Source: Algibacter sp045066735 (GTDB lineage Bacteria > Bacteroidota > Bacteroidia > Flavobacteriales > Flavobacteriaceae). Taken from it: a DNA stretch of 64,000 bases. Below, one piece after another: positions 17,807 through 26,066 of this stretch (within the stretch, counting starts at the first letter, position 1; each line of letters begins with the position of its first letter). Under the pieces are notes generated by a model. It did not search any database and was not told the DNA's origin. It saw only the letters and a program-made list of their open reading frames with translations. A program made the translations under genes and the position numbers. The stretch lies in the NCBI RefSeq assembly GCF_045066735.1, contig NZ_JBISHH010000022.1, positions 1 through 64,000 on the forward strand, read 5' to 3'.

Positions 17807-18580
17807 TTAGTTTAAAAAACTGGTTAGCGGACTACTCGCTTCTGCCTTTTTGTGGATGATAGGAGCAAGTTTTGCATTATAAGCCATGCGTCCTGCTTCA
17901 ACAGCTAGTTTAAATGCGATAGCCATTGCTGTTGGGTTTTGTGAAACGGCAATAGCGGTATTTACCAAAACAGCATCGGCTCCTAATTCCATGGCGTAAG
18001 CGGCATGTGATGGTGCACCAATACCAGCATCTACAATTACGGGTACATTACTTTGGTCTATAATAATTTCTAGAAAATCTTGAGTTTTTAAACCTTTATT
18101 ACTGCCAATTGGCGCGCCTAAAGGCATTACGCATTGCGTACCAACTTCTTCGAGACGTTTACATAGTACAGGGTCTGCGTGTATATATGGCATCACAACA
18201 AAACCTAATTTCACTAATTCTTCGGCTGCTTTTAGGGTTTCAATTGGGTCTGGTAATAAATATTTTGGATCAGGATGAATTTCTAATTTAATCCAATTGG
18301 TTTCTAAAGCTTCTCGAGATAATTGTGCAGCAAACACGGCTTCTTTTGCATCACGAACACCAGATGTATTAGGCAATAAGTTAATTCTAGGGTGGTGGAG
18401 ATGTGCTAAAATATCATCTTCTTTATCGTGAACATCAACGCGTTTTAGCGCTACGGTTATCAATTCACTCTCTGAAGCTAATAAAGCAGACTTCATTAAT
18501 TTGGAGTCACTAAATTTTCCGGTGCCGGTAAACAGTCTGGAGTTAAATGTTTTATCGGCTATTTTTAATGTATCAATCAT
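17807..18580 (-). CDS. thiG: Thiazole synthase ThiG
   Basis: 257 residues, full length. A TIM-barrel enzyme that builds the thiazole phosphate from dehydroglycine, deoxyxylulose 5-phosphate and ThiS-thiocarboxylate. Landmarks are FNSRLFTGTGKF at the N-terminus, the Schiff-base lysine region TVALKRVDV, LPNTSGVRDAKEAV and VDAGIGAPSHAAYAMELGAD. It lies between thiE (28-base gap) and thiH (6-base gap) on the same strand. Confidence 0.97.
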   Translation of the reverse strand: MIDTLKIADKTFNSRLFTGTGKFSDSKLMKSALLASESELITVALKRVDVHDKEDDILAHLHHPRINLLPNTSGVRDAKEAVFAAQLSREALETNWIKLEIHPDPKYLLPDPIETLKAAEELVKLGFVVMPYIHADPVLCKRLEEVGTQCVMPLGAPIGSNKGLKTQDFLEIIIDQSNVPVIVDAGIGAPSHAAYAMELGADAVLVNTAIAVSQNPTAMAIAFKLAVEAGRMAYNAKLAPIIHKKAEASSPLTSFLN

Positions 18581-18608
18581 AGTAAAGTAGCTATTAAAAA
18601 AGTGTTTT

Positions 18609-19262
18609 TTAGTTTTTTGGTGTTTCTGGTTCCCAACGTTGTTCTTGAGGTTTACTTCCGTTTATAAGTTCTTTAAACTTGCCTATTTTATTAAAATCGC
18701 GAGAGATATCTCCCGAAACTGCAAGACCATAAACACCTGTTATCATAATATCCAAAACATCGTTTAATGTTATGCCACCAATAGCTATAATTGGAGTTTT
18801 AGTTTTTAGCTCCGAAATAATCGTGGCATATCCTTTTTCACCTAAAACAGGACTTAAATTTCCTTTTGTTTCCGTAAAACGAAAAGGGCCTAAACCTATA
18901 TAGTCTACTTTGTTATCAATTAGTTTTTTGCAGTCTTCCAACGTATTTGCCGTTCCTCCAATAATTTGCCAGGAGGCTAATGCTTTTCGAGCAATGGTAG
19001 GCGATGTGTCCGATTTTCCTAAATGAACACCATCGGCTTTAACCTCGGCTGCTACTTTATAATAATCGTTTATGATTAAGCGCGTTTGAAAATGAGAGGT
19101 TATTTCTCTAGCTTTTTTTGCGGTTTCTAGGACTGTTTTGGTATCCATTGATTTTAATCGCAATTGCACCAATTCAGCTCCAGCAGCACAAGCACTATGT
19201 ATATTGTTTAGATGTTCTTGTGGCGTTTTGCCTTGTGATATGTAATGTAAGTTCGTTATCAT
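18609..19262 (-). CDS. thiE: Thiamine-phosphate synthase ThiE
   Basis: 217 residues. The canonical ThiE residues are present: VQLRLKS, LIINDYYKVA with the Asn-Asp pair, ADGVHLGKSD, DYIGLGPFRFTETK and IAIGGI. It joins hydroxymethylpyrimidine diphosphate to thiazole phosphate. A short tail rich in P, Q and E (last 15 residues) extends beyond the barrel. It starts 10 bases after the thiD stop. This is the catalytically complete one of the two ThiE-like proteins in the operon. Confidence 0.95.
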   Translation of the reverse strand: MITNLHYISQGKTPQEHLNNIHSACAAGAELVQLRLKSMDTKTVLETAKKAREITSHFQTRLIINDYYKVAAEVKADGVHLGKSDTSPTIARKALASWQIIGGTANTLEDCKKLIDNKVDYIGLGPFRFTETKGNLSPVLGEKGYATIISELKTKTPIIAIGGITLNDVLDIMITGVYGLAVSGDISRDFNKIGKFKELINGSKPQEQRWEPETPKN

Positions 19263-19272
19263 ATTATTTTTT

Positions 19273-20016
19273 TTAATGAAATCCTAACAATGACTCGTTA
19301 GAACTTAAAAAATTTTCGGTGTATCGTTTTGCTTTTTTACATGCTTTTTCTAAAGAAAACCCTAATGTTAAATAGCTTGTTATTGCAGAGGATAAAACAC
19401 AACCGCTGCCATGTTTTTCTGAACATTTACTACTTCTAGGGTTTAAAACAACCTGTTTTTTGTTGGAAGAATACAATACATCTTGTCCAACGTGATCCGC
19501 ACGGTGGCCACCTTTTAAAAATACATTTGTTTTAGATGCCATGTGATCAATGGTATCTGATACGTTTTTTTCAGGATAGAGAGATTGAATTTCGTTATAA
19601 TTTGGCGTTATTAGATAGATTTTTGACAGTAAAACATCTAGTTTTTCCGAATTATTTGAATGAAAACAAAACTCGGAACTCGATTTTAAAATAGGGTCTA
19701 AAACTATTTTAATTTCGGGGTTTAGTGCTATTAGTCTATCTATTAAAACGGACAATGTTTCCCAGTTTTTTACAATTCCAATTTTTACATAATCAATTTC
19801 GAAACGGTTAAATAATAAATTGATTTGATTTAGCATTACATCTATGGCTGTCCAATGACAGGCTGTAAACTCTATATCGTTTTGTATGGTATTTGCCGTG
19901 CAAACCGATAATCCATAACATTTTAAAGCCTCAAAGGTTTTAATATCCGAAGTTAATCCAGCACCACTAGAGGGGTCGAAACCCGCGATAGTTAGTAAAT
20001 ATGGTCTGTTTTTCAT
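19273..20016 (-). CDS. thiD: Hydroxymethylpyrimidine/phosphomethylpyrimidine kinase ThiD
   Basis: 247 residues. A ribokinase-fold enzyme with the N-terminal LTIAGFDPSSGAGLTSDIKTF, KIGIV and the anion-hole/catalytic motif GSGCVLSSAI near residue 208. It phosphorylates HMP and HMP-phosphate. It is somewhat shorter than the about 265 of E. coli ThiD. Its ATG overlaps the stop of the preceding thiE/tenI-like gene (ATGA), indicating coupled translation. Confidence 0.94.
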   Translation of the reverse strand: MKNRPYLLTIAGFDPSSGAGLTSDIKTFEALKCYGLSVCTANTIQNDIEFTACHWTAIDVMLNQINLLFNRFEIDYVKIGIVKNWETLSVLIDRLIALNPEIKIVLDPILKSSSEFCFHSNNSEKLDVLLSKIYLITPNYNEIQSLYPEKNVSDTIDHMASKTNVFLKGGHRADHVGQDVLYSSNKKQVVLNPRSSKCSEKHGSGCVLSSAITSYLTLGFSLEKACKKAKRYTENFLSSNESLLGFH

Positions 20017-20612
20017 CGAATAATAGTATTATAGGTTGTTGTTAATTCTATGAAGCTTTCTACTGGAGTTTTTGAGTTCCAAACACCGCCTAAAACACCT
20101 ATACCTTTAAAGCCAAGTTTAAAAGTTTGGGCTACAGTATCTGGATTAATGCCTCCCATACCAACAATAAATTTATCGATATGATTAACGTCGAAACCTT
20201 TGCCTTCGTATCCTACTTTTGAAATAGAAGTAAATACGGGGCTTAAAAGGTGATAATCGAATTCGAAATTACAATCTTGTAATGTTTTTGGATCGTGAAA
20301 AGAAGAACTAATGGTTTTTCCATACATGTTTAGACTCTTAAAATATTGCCCAGGATTATCGATATGATCTATTCGCTTTTGTTCTTGAAAATGAATGCCT
20401 TTTAAATTGAATTCGTTAATTAACTCATGATGATAATGGACTACAATACGGTTGTGATATTGCGTATCTATTTGGTTTAAATAGGTAATATGTTCTTTGT
20501 AGTTTTTATCGGGTTTTCTAAAATGATAATATTCTAAGCCATTTTTAAATAACTGGTTTAGTATATTTATTTCGTTTGGAATGTCTTGTTCTGGTGCTAT
20601 TAAAACGATCAT
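20013..20612 (-). CDS. ThiE/TenI-like protein of the thiamine operon
   Basis: 199 residues with the ThiE/TenI barrel pattern (YYHFRKPDK, GIHFQEQ, HLLSPVFTSISK, GMGGI, GIGVLGGVW). The Asn-Asp pair of true ThiE (IINDYY in the neighbour at 18609) is replaced here by VVHYHH, and the phosphate-binding regions are changed. It is therefore more likely a TenI-type protein (thiazole tautomerase) or a non-catalytic paralogue than a second synthase; this is inferred from the substitutions. It overlaps thiD by 4 bases. A 115-base gap separates it from thiC and holds structured element copy C. Confidence 0.82.
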   Translation of the reverse strand: MIVLIAPEQDIPNEINILNQLFKNGLEYYHFRKPDKNYKEHITYLNQIDTQYHNRIVVHYHHELINEFNLKGIHFQEQKRIDHIDNPGQYFKSLNMYGKTISSSFHDPKTLQDCNFEFDYHLLSPVFTSISKVGYEGKGFDVNHIDKFIVGMGGINPDTVAQTFKLGFKGIGVLGGVWNSKTPVESFIELTTTYNTIIR

Positions 20613-20624
20613 TAGTTGTTTCGA

Positions 20625-20716
20625 GTTAGGGATTGCAGTGAAAATCCTTTTGCTTTTTTACAAAAGATTGTAACGGAAAGCCCGACCGTGCTTTTGCGAA
20701 AAAGCACGGGAACTCC
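20625..20716 (+). repeat. Dispersed structured intergenic element, copy C (shorter relative)
   Basis: Between thiC and the thiE/tenI-like gene, reading on the plus strand: gggattgcagtg, a hairpin aatccttttg-ctttttta-caaaagatt, then gtaacggaaagcccg. A second hairpin follows, with ccgtgctttt (20686-20695) pairing with aaaagcacgg, and the element ends gggaactccc. The layout, conserved block / hairpin / conserved block, parallels copies A and B, but the second block differs. It is antisense to the thiamine operon transcript, where the same hairpins can still form. Confidence 0.5.
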
Positions 20717-20727
20717 CAAATTATTTG

Positions 20728-22587
20728 TTAAAGATACACTTCGGATCCTTTTTCTATGAATTCTTTCGATTTTTCTTCGAACCCTTTGGCAATAACTTCG
20801 TTATTTACAATGTCGTTTTCGGCGGCAAAATCACGAACTTCTTGTGAAATTTTCATGGAACAAAATTTTGGACCACACATCGAACAAAAGTGTGCAATTT
20901 TAGCACCTTCGGCAGGGAGCGTTTCGTCGTGATATTCTCGAGCACGCTCTGGATCTAGGCCTAGATTAAATTGATCTTCCCATCTAAACTCGAAACGTGC
21001 CATGCTCAAAGCATTGTCTCGGTGTTGTGAGCCCGGATGACCTTTTGCTAAATCGGCTGCATGCGCCGCTAACTTATAGGTTACTACACCAACGCGAACA
21101 TCTTCTTTGTTTGGTAGGCCTAAGTGTTCTTTTGGTGTAACGTAGCAGAGCATCGCGCAACCGAACCATCCAATCATAGCGGCACCAATACCTGAGGTAA
21201 TGTGGTCGTAACCAGGAGCAATATCTGTTGTTAAAGGGCCTAAAGTATAGAAAGGCGCCTCGTCGCAGACTTCAATTTGTTTCTCCATATTTTCTTTAAT
21301 CATGTGCATGGGCACGTGACCAGGACCTTCTATAAAACATTGCACTTCGTGCTTGCGAGCTATTTGCGTTAACTCACCCAGAGTTTCTAATTCTGCAAAC
21401 TGCGCCTCGTCGTTAGCATCGGCAACCGAGCCTGGACGCAGACCATCACCAAGTGAAAAGGCAACATCGTATTGTTTTAAAATTTCGCAAATATCTTCGA
21501 AATGCGTGTAAAGGAAACTTTCTTTATGGTGTGCTAAACACCATTTTGCCATAATGGAACCACCACGAGATACAATACCGGTAACACGTTTTGCCGTCAT
21601 AGGTACGTAACGCAATAAAACGCCAGCATGTATAGTGAAATAATCGACACCTTGTTCGGCTTGTTCTATTAAAGTATCACGGAAAATTTCCCAAGTTAGA
21701 TCTTCGGCAACGCCATTTACTTTTTCTAAGGCTTGATAAATTGGCACGGTACCAACGGGAACTGGTGAGTTACGCACTATCCATTCGCGGGTTTCATGAA
21801 TGTTCTGCCCTGTGGATAAATCCATAATATTATCGGCTCCCCAACGGCAAGCCCAAACAGCTTTTTCTACTTCTTCTTCAATAGATGAGGTTGTGGCAGA
21901 GTTACCAATATTGGCATTAATTTTTACTAAGAAGTTTCTACCTAAAATCATAGGTTCGGCTTCTGGATGATTAATGTTAGAAGGGATTACTGCACGACCT
22001 CTTGCAACTTCAGAACGTACAAATTCTGGAGTGATTTTATCTGGAATTGACGCTCCAAAATGCTCGCCTTTATGTTGTTTTCTTATCTCGGTCATTTCAT
22101 CGATTCGCTGGTTTTCACGAATGGCGATGTATTCCATTTCTGGAGTGATAATGCCTTTTTTAGCATAATGAAGTTGCGTTACGTTTTGTCCATTTTTGGC
22201 ACGTAACGGTTTTTTTAGAAGCGAAAATCTCATGTGATCTAAGCTTTTATCGTTTAAACGTTCATTACAATATTTTGAAGAAAAACCATCGAGTTGCTCT
22301 ACATCACCACGTTCTAGAATCCAATTTTCACGAATACGTTCTATACCACTGTGAACATCGATAGTTTTATTTGGATCGGTGTATGGGCCAGAGGTATCGT
22401 AAACGGTTACAGGTTCGTTTGGTGTTTTATTTTTAGTCATCGAATCTGTAGTGTCGCTTAAAGAAATCTCACGCATGGCTACTTTAATTTGCGGATGAAT
22501 TTTTCCTTTTACGTAAATTTTCTTTGAATTAGGGAATGGATGTCTTGTAATTCCGTTTTGTTTTGGTGCCGTGTCTTTTTTCTTCAT
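20728..22587 (-). CDS. thiC: Phosphomethylpyrimidine synthase ThiC
   Basis: 619 residues, full length. It converts aminoimidazole ribotide to HMP-phosphate by radical-SAM chemistry. The C-terminal cluster motif C568-SM-C571-GPKF-C576 and the core blocks NPEAEPMILGRNF-like (here HPEAEPMILGRNFLVKINAN), GADNIMDLSTG, FTIHAGVLLRYV, FIEGPGHVPMHM and LTTDIAPGYDHI are all intact. It is the second gene after the TPP riboswitch, following thiS. The downstream gap to the next gene is 115 bases. Confidence 0.98.
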   Translation of the reverse strand: MKKKDTAPKQNGITRHPFPNSKKIYVKGKIHPQIKVAMREISLSDTTDSMTKNKTPNEPVTVYDTSGPYTDPNKTIDVHSGIERIRENWILERGDVEQLDGFSSKYCNERLNDKSLDHMRFSLLKKPLRAKNGQNVTQLHYAKKGIITPEMEYIAIRENQRIDEMTEIRKQHKGEHFGASIPDKITPEFVRSEVARGRAVIPSNINHPEAEPMILGRNFLVKINANIGNSATTSSIEEEVEKAVWACRWGADNIMDLSTGQNIHETREWIVRNSPVPVGTVPIYQALEKVNGVAEDLTWEIFRDTLIEQAEQGVDYFTIHAGVLLRYVPMTAKRVTGIVSRGGSIMAKWCLAHHKESFLYTHFEDICEILKQYDVAFSLGDGLRPGSVADANDEAQFAELETLGELTQIARKHEVQCFIEGPGHVPMHMIKENMEKQIEVCDEAPFYTLGPLTTDIAPGYDHITSGIGAAMIGWFGCAMLCYVTPKEHLGLPNKEDVRVGVVTYKLAAHAADLAKGHPGSQHRDNALSMARFEFRWEDQFNLGLDPERAREYHDETLPAEGAKIAHFCSMCGPKFCSMKISQEVRDFAAENDIVNNEVIAKGFEEKSKEFIEKGSEVYL

Positions 22588-22664
22588 GATTATTTATTTG
22601 ATAGCTTGCAACTGTTAATAAATTATGTTTTAATTCCGTGTAAATATATCTGTAGAGGTTGGTT

Positions 22665-22868
22665 CTAACCGCCTTGAGTGGCTTTTATAATTAGTACTTG
22701 GTCGCCATCATTGAGCGTTGTAGTATGCCAATCGGTTTTAGAAATAATGTTTTGGTTTACGGCAAGCGCAATGCCGTTAGTGGGGATTTCTAACTTTTTT
22801 AGAATATGCTCGAGAGCATCCTCTTTATGAAATTGATGTGGTGTGCTGTTTACTTTTATGCTTATCAT
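22665..22868 (-). CDS. thiS: Sulfur carrier protein ThiS
   Basis: 67 residues, a beta-grasp ubiquitin-like protein ending in the required Gly-Gly (ATQGG), whose terminal carboxylate carries sulfur for thiazole formation. The ALAVNQNII stretch is typical. It is the first gene of the riboswitch-controlled operon. No ThiF adenylyltransferase gene follows anywhere in the window. Confidence 0.95.
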   Translation of the reverse strand: MISIKVNSTPHQFHKEDALEHILKKLEIPTNGIALAVNQNIISKTDWHTTTLNDGDQVLIIKATQGG

Positions 22869-22941
22869 ATAAAAATAGTTTGTGTGGACTAATTAAGTTT
22901 AGTCAACCATTTTTGTAAACAATAAAAGTTATTGGAATTTG

Positions 22942-22965
22942 AAAAAAGGCAGTGCGGACACTGTT
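22942..22965 (-). terminator. Riboswitch expression platform: intrinsic terminator
   Basis: On the minus strand, cagtg-tccg-cactg is followed by cc and a run of six T, directly after the TPP aptamer and before thiS. This is a transcription-attenuation layout: ligand binding should favour the terminator and stop the thiamine operon. Confidence 0.8.
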
Positions 22966-22967
22966 AA

Positions 22968-23058
22968 CTTTTCCCTCCGTTGGTATTAACCAAATCAGGT
23001 TCTAAGGATATTTCTCAAACTAATTATTAAAATAATTAATTACTCCTAAAGTCTACTC
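22968..23058 (-). ncRNA. TPP riboswitch (THI element)
   Basis: On the minus strand the conserved TPP aptamer features occur in order: ctttaggagt (5' strand), a variable AT-rich arm, TTTGAGAAATATCC (the CUGAGA-like block), ACCTGATTTGGTTAAT (the ACCUGA block), then ACCAACGGAGGGAA (the GCGNAGGGAA-like block). The variable arm (taattaattattttaataatta) is longer and weaker than usual. It controls thiS-thiC and the genes after them, with the terminator at 22942-22965 as output. Confidence 0.93.
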
Positions 23059-23060
23059 TA

Positions 23061-23068
23061 CAAATATA
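23061..23068 (-). promoter_or_regulatory. -7 element of the thiamine operon promoter
   Basis: TATATTTG on the minus strand is a perfect match to TAnnTTTG. It predicts a transcript start near 23055, exactly at the 5' edge of the TPP aptamer. No TTG is seen at the usual 19-22 bases upstream. Confidence 0.6.
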
Positions 23069-23090
23069 TGTAAAACAATGACAGATTATA

Positions 23091-23537
23091 CTACAAAGAT
23101 TGAGATTGTTTTATTTCATTTTGTAAGTTAGATATAATACGAGTAAATGTATTATCATTATTTGTTTTAAAAACCTTTTTTAAGTGTAATCCATTTTTAT
23201 CTATATATTTAATGGAAATAGTATGCGATACGTCTAAAAATGATTTGGAATTAAAGGAGATGGATTTAATTATTTTAGAATTTGATAAGAACGATTTTAT
23301 ATTATTGTTAGAGAAATTCCTTTGATATTTGATTTCTACGGTGTTGTTTATTATTGAAAAATTTTGAATATAAAGATCCGTTTTGAAGTAATGCACAATG
23401 AAAACTACAGTAAGAATGATTAAAAAAAAGATACTAAAGAATACCAAATCTTTACTTTTGCCAATGTAAAAAAAAGTATAAAATAGCGTTATTAATAATG
23501 GTGATAAAAATTTATCCTTTAAAATATAAGTGTTCAT
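23091..23537 (-). CDS. Hypothetical two-helix membrane protein
   Basis: 148 residues from the ATG at 23537. A GTG at 23558 that overlaps the MutS2 stop is the alternative and adds 7 residues. Two hydrophobic helices (about 12-28 and 33-50) precede a basic, Asn- and Ser-rich soluble part of about 95 residues predicted as beta strands (SIINNTVEIKYQRNF, ISIKYIDKNGLHLKKVF). This resembles small bacterial PH-like membrane proteins, but I do not recognise the family. It follows mutS2 closely, so they are likely co-transcribed. Confidence 0.65.
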   Translation of the reverse strand: MNTYILKDKFLSPLLITLFYTFFYIGKSKDLVFFSIFFLIILTVVFIVHYFKTDLYIQNFSIINNTVEIKYQRNFSNNNIKSFLSNSKIIKSISFNSKSFLDVSHTISIKYIDKNGLHLKKVFKTNNDNTFTRIISNLQNEIKQSQSL

Positions 23538-23554
23538 CTTTTTTATACAGATTA

Positions 23555-25723
23555 TCACTTCTTAATATGTTCTACTAATTCCAATTGATCAATACTCACA
23601 TTAGTTGTAAAAATGCCATAATTAACAACGGCTTTATTTTTTTCGATTTTATCTACAGTTCCAACAGCTCGGCCATCTTCCATACGTACACGATCTCCTA
23701 AACGGATAATAGCTTTTGGTTTTGGAACTTCAACAGCTTTTTGTTTCGCTTCTTTTTTCTTCTCGCGAATCACTTCAACCTTCTTTTCAACTTCTTTTTT
23801 TACTTGAATTTCTTTCGCCTTTACTTTCTTTTTCTCTTTAACAGTTACGCGTTTGCGTTTAGAATTTTCTATTTGAACTACTTTAAACAATTCGCCCATC
23901 AATTCTTTTTTCTGCTTGTTGTTAAAGAATTTTTCAGCAATATCGTTTACTTTTTGTCCTAAGTATATAAGGCGCTGGTTGCTATCGTAAAGTTCTTGAT
24001 AACTTTCTAGCTTTTTCTGTATTTTGGTGTTTATTTCTTCTAGTTTATCGGCTTCTTCACCCTTTTTCTTTTCATTCTCTTTTAGAGATTGTCCTGTTTT
24101 TTCGAGTTTAGAACGTTCTTTTTGGAGTTTCGCGATAGTAGCATCGAAACGGACTTTACTGCGCTCAATTTTCTTTTTTGCACGATTTATTAAACTATAT
24201 GGAATACCGTTTTTCTGTGCGACTTCAAAAGTAAAACTACTTCCTGCTTGTCCGATTACAAGTTTATAAAGTGGTTCGAGTGTGCGCTCATCAAACAACA
24301 TGTTTGCGTTTAACATGTGCGGCATTTCGTTTGCTAAAATTTTTAAATTGGAATAGTGTGTAGTGATTATTCCAAAAGCTTCACGATGATAAAATTCTTC
24401 TAAAAAGGTTTCTGCTAGAGCGCCACCAAGCTCTGGATCACTTCCGGTTCCAAATTCATCTATTAAAAAAAGCGTGTTTTTGTTGCACTTCTTCAGGAAA
24501 TAATTCATTTGTTTTAAGCGATAACTGTAGGTGCTTAAATGGTTTTCTATAGATTGGTTATCTCCAATGTCACTTAAAATTCTATCAAATAATGTTACTG
24601 TACTTCTCTCGTGTACAGGAATAAGCATACCACTTTGAAGCATTACTTGTAGTAAGCCTACCGTTTTTAGAGTAATACTTTTACCCCCGGCGTTTGGGCC
24701 TGAAATAACGATAATTCTGCTTTCTTTTTCTAAAGATATACTTTGGGGAAACGTTTTTTCGTTCTTCGCCAAGTTGTTTAAATAGAGTAGAGGGTGGTAT
24801 GCGTCTCGTAAATTCATACTGCGGTCTTCGGTAAATTCTGGAAGTATGGCATTCATTGAATTCGCGTATTTCGCTTTGGCCGAAATGACATCAATATCAA
24901 TTAGAAAGGATTGATAATCTTCTAAAAGTGGTAAAAACGGACGTATAAAATCGGTAACTTCTTTTAATATACGAATTACTTCTTCGTGTTCTTCGTATTC
25001 TAAGTTATTGAGTTCTCTTGAGTATTGCAGTGTGGTTTCTGGTTCAATATATACTATACTTCCTGTTTTGCTGCCGCCCATAATAGCACCTTTTACTTTT
25101 CGGCGATACATGGCTTTTACTGCTAGTACACGTTTATTATCGACTACAGATTCTCGAATATCGTCTAAATATTCTAAACCATGATAGGTATTTAGTGCAG
25201 AGCTAAAGCTTGCATTTATTTTTCCTTTTATTTGGTTAATAGATTGGCGCAGACCAAGTAATGTGCTAGATGCATTATCTTTTATATCTCCAAAACGGTC
25301 TACAATAGCGTCGACTTTATCAATTAATACTTTAGTAACTTCAATATGCGATGCAAAAGTGTTTAAATGTATATAGTATTCCTGAAACTTTTTTAAAAAA
25401 ACAACTATCGCGTTTACAGAAATAGACATGGAAACAATTTTCTTTAATCCGTGTACTTCTAAATAGGTGTTTTCTATGCGTAATAATTTCAATTCTTTCA
25501 TAATAGTATCGAAACCATGATTGGGTATGCGATTATCATTATGGAAAGATGATAAGTATTCGTTTGTTAGTAGTAAGGCATTTTGAAGATCTTCCTTCGT
25601 TCTGTAAGGTGTAATTTCTAGTGCTTTTTGGTTACCTAATGGCGTTACACAAAGTTCGCTTACTTGCTGTAAAACCGTTTGAAACTCTAAATCTTGTAAT
25701 GTTTTTTCGTGAATGTGTATCAT
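23555..25723 (-). CDS. mutS2: MutS2-type DNA-binding ATPase lacking the Smr nuclease domain
   Basis: 722 residues. N-terminal core and clamp helices (1-320), ATPase with Walker A GPNAGGKS at 342-349 and the later FLIDEFGTGSDPELGGAL block, a long Lys/Glu coiled coil (about 520-665), and a KOW-like SH3 segment (RLGDRVRMEDGRAVGTVDKI) at the end. The protein stops there; the C-terminal Smr endonuclease domain of Bacillus and Helicobacter MutS2 (total about 780 residues) is absent. It may act on recombination intermediates or collided ribosomes without its own nuclease; that function is inferred. Confidence 0.93.
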   Translation of the reverse strand: MIHIHEKTLQDLEFQTVLQQVSELCVTPLGNQKALEITPYRTKEDLQNALLLTNEYLSSFHNDNRIPNHGFDTIMKELKLLRIENTYLEVHGLKKIVSMSISVNAIVVFLKKFQEYYIHLNTFASHIEVTKVLIDKVDAIVDRFGDIKDNASSTLLGLRQSINQIKGKINASFSSALNTYHGLEYLDDIRESVVDNKRVLAVKAMYRRKVKGAIMGGSKTGSIVYIEPETTLQYSRELNNLEYEEHEEVIRILKEVTDFIRPFLPLLEDYQSFLIDIDVISAKAKYANSMNAILPEFTEDRSMNLRDAYHPLLYLNNLAKNEKTFPQSISLEKESRIIVISGPNAGGKSITLKTVGLLQVMLQSGMLIPVHERSTVTLFDRILSDIGDNQSIENHLSTYSYRLKQMNYFLKKCNKNTLFLIDEFGTGSDPELGGALAETFLEEFYHREAFGIITTHYSNLKILANEMPHMLNANMLFDERTLEPLYKLVIGQAGSSFTFEVAQKNGIPYSLINRAKKKIERSKVRFDATIAKLQKERSKLEKTGQSLKENEKKKGEEADKLEEINTKIQKKLESYQELYDSNQRLIYLGQKVNDIAEKFFNNKQKKELMGELFKVVQIENSKRKRVTVKEKKKVKAKEIQVKKEVEKKVEVIREKKKEAKQKAVEVPKPKAIIRLGDRVRMEDGRAVGTVDKIEKNKAVVNYGIFTTNVSIDQLELVEHIKK

Positions 25724-25980
25724 TCGAAGTATAATGGGGTGTTTTAGCTAATAATATGAGTGCTAATTTACATATTCTAATTGAGAATTGTGCTCCTACT
25801 ATATATGGGTATAAAATTAATAGGTTAAACTGTAATATTTGTAGTAAAATTCTTGTTGAATTTCGTAAATTAGCTAGTAGATATTTCTTTTTTAGAAAAA
25901 GTAGATGAAAATACACATGATATGAGCGTATTTTGAATTTTTCGTATTTATTGATTATCAGGGCTTTTAGCGTTTAAAGA

Positions 25981-26040
25981 TGCATTTCGTCGATAAAACA
26001 GGGTCAATAAAGTGTAAAAAAATGCATTTCATCGATAAAA
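25981..26040 (+). promoter_or_regulatory. Paired near-palindromic operator candidates of the spr-like locus
   Basis: TGCATTTCGTCGATAAAA (25981-25998) and TGCATTTCATCGATAAAA (26023-26040) differ at one position. Their start-to-start distance is 42 bp, four turns of B-DNA, so both face the same side. The core TTTCATCGATAAAA is a palindrome but for one pair. The sites lie about 50 and 90 bp upstream of the predicted transcript start, typical of activator sites. A LytTR-type response regulator is one candidate binder; this is inference. Confidence 0.6.
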
Positions 26041-26066
26041 TGTATCTTTTCATGGTTTAATTGTTG

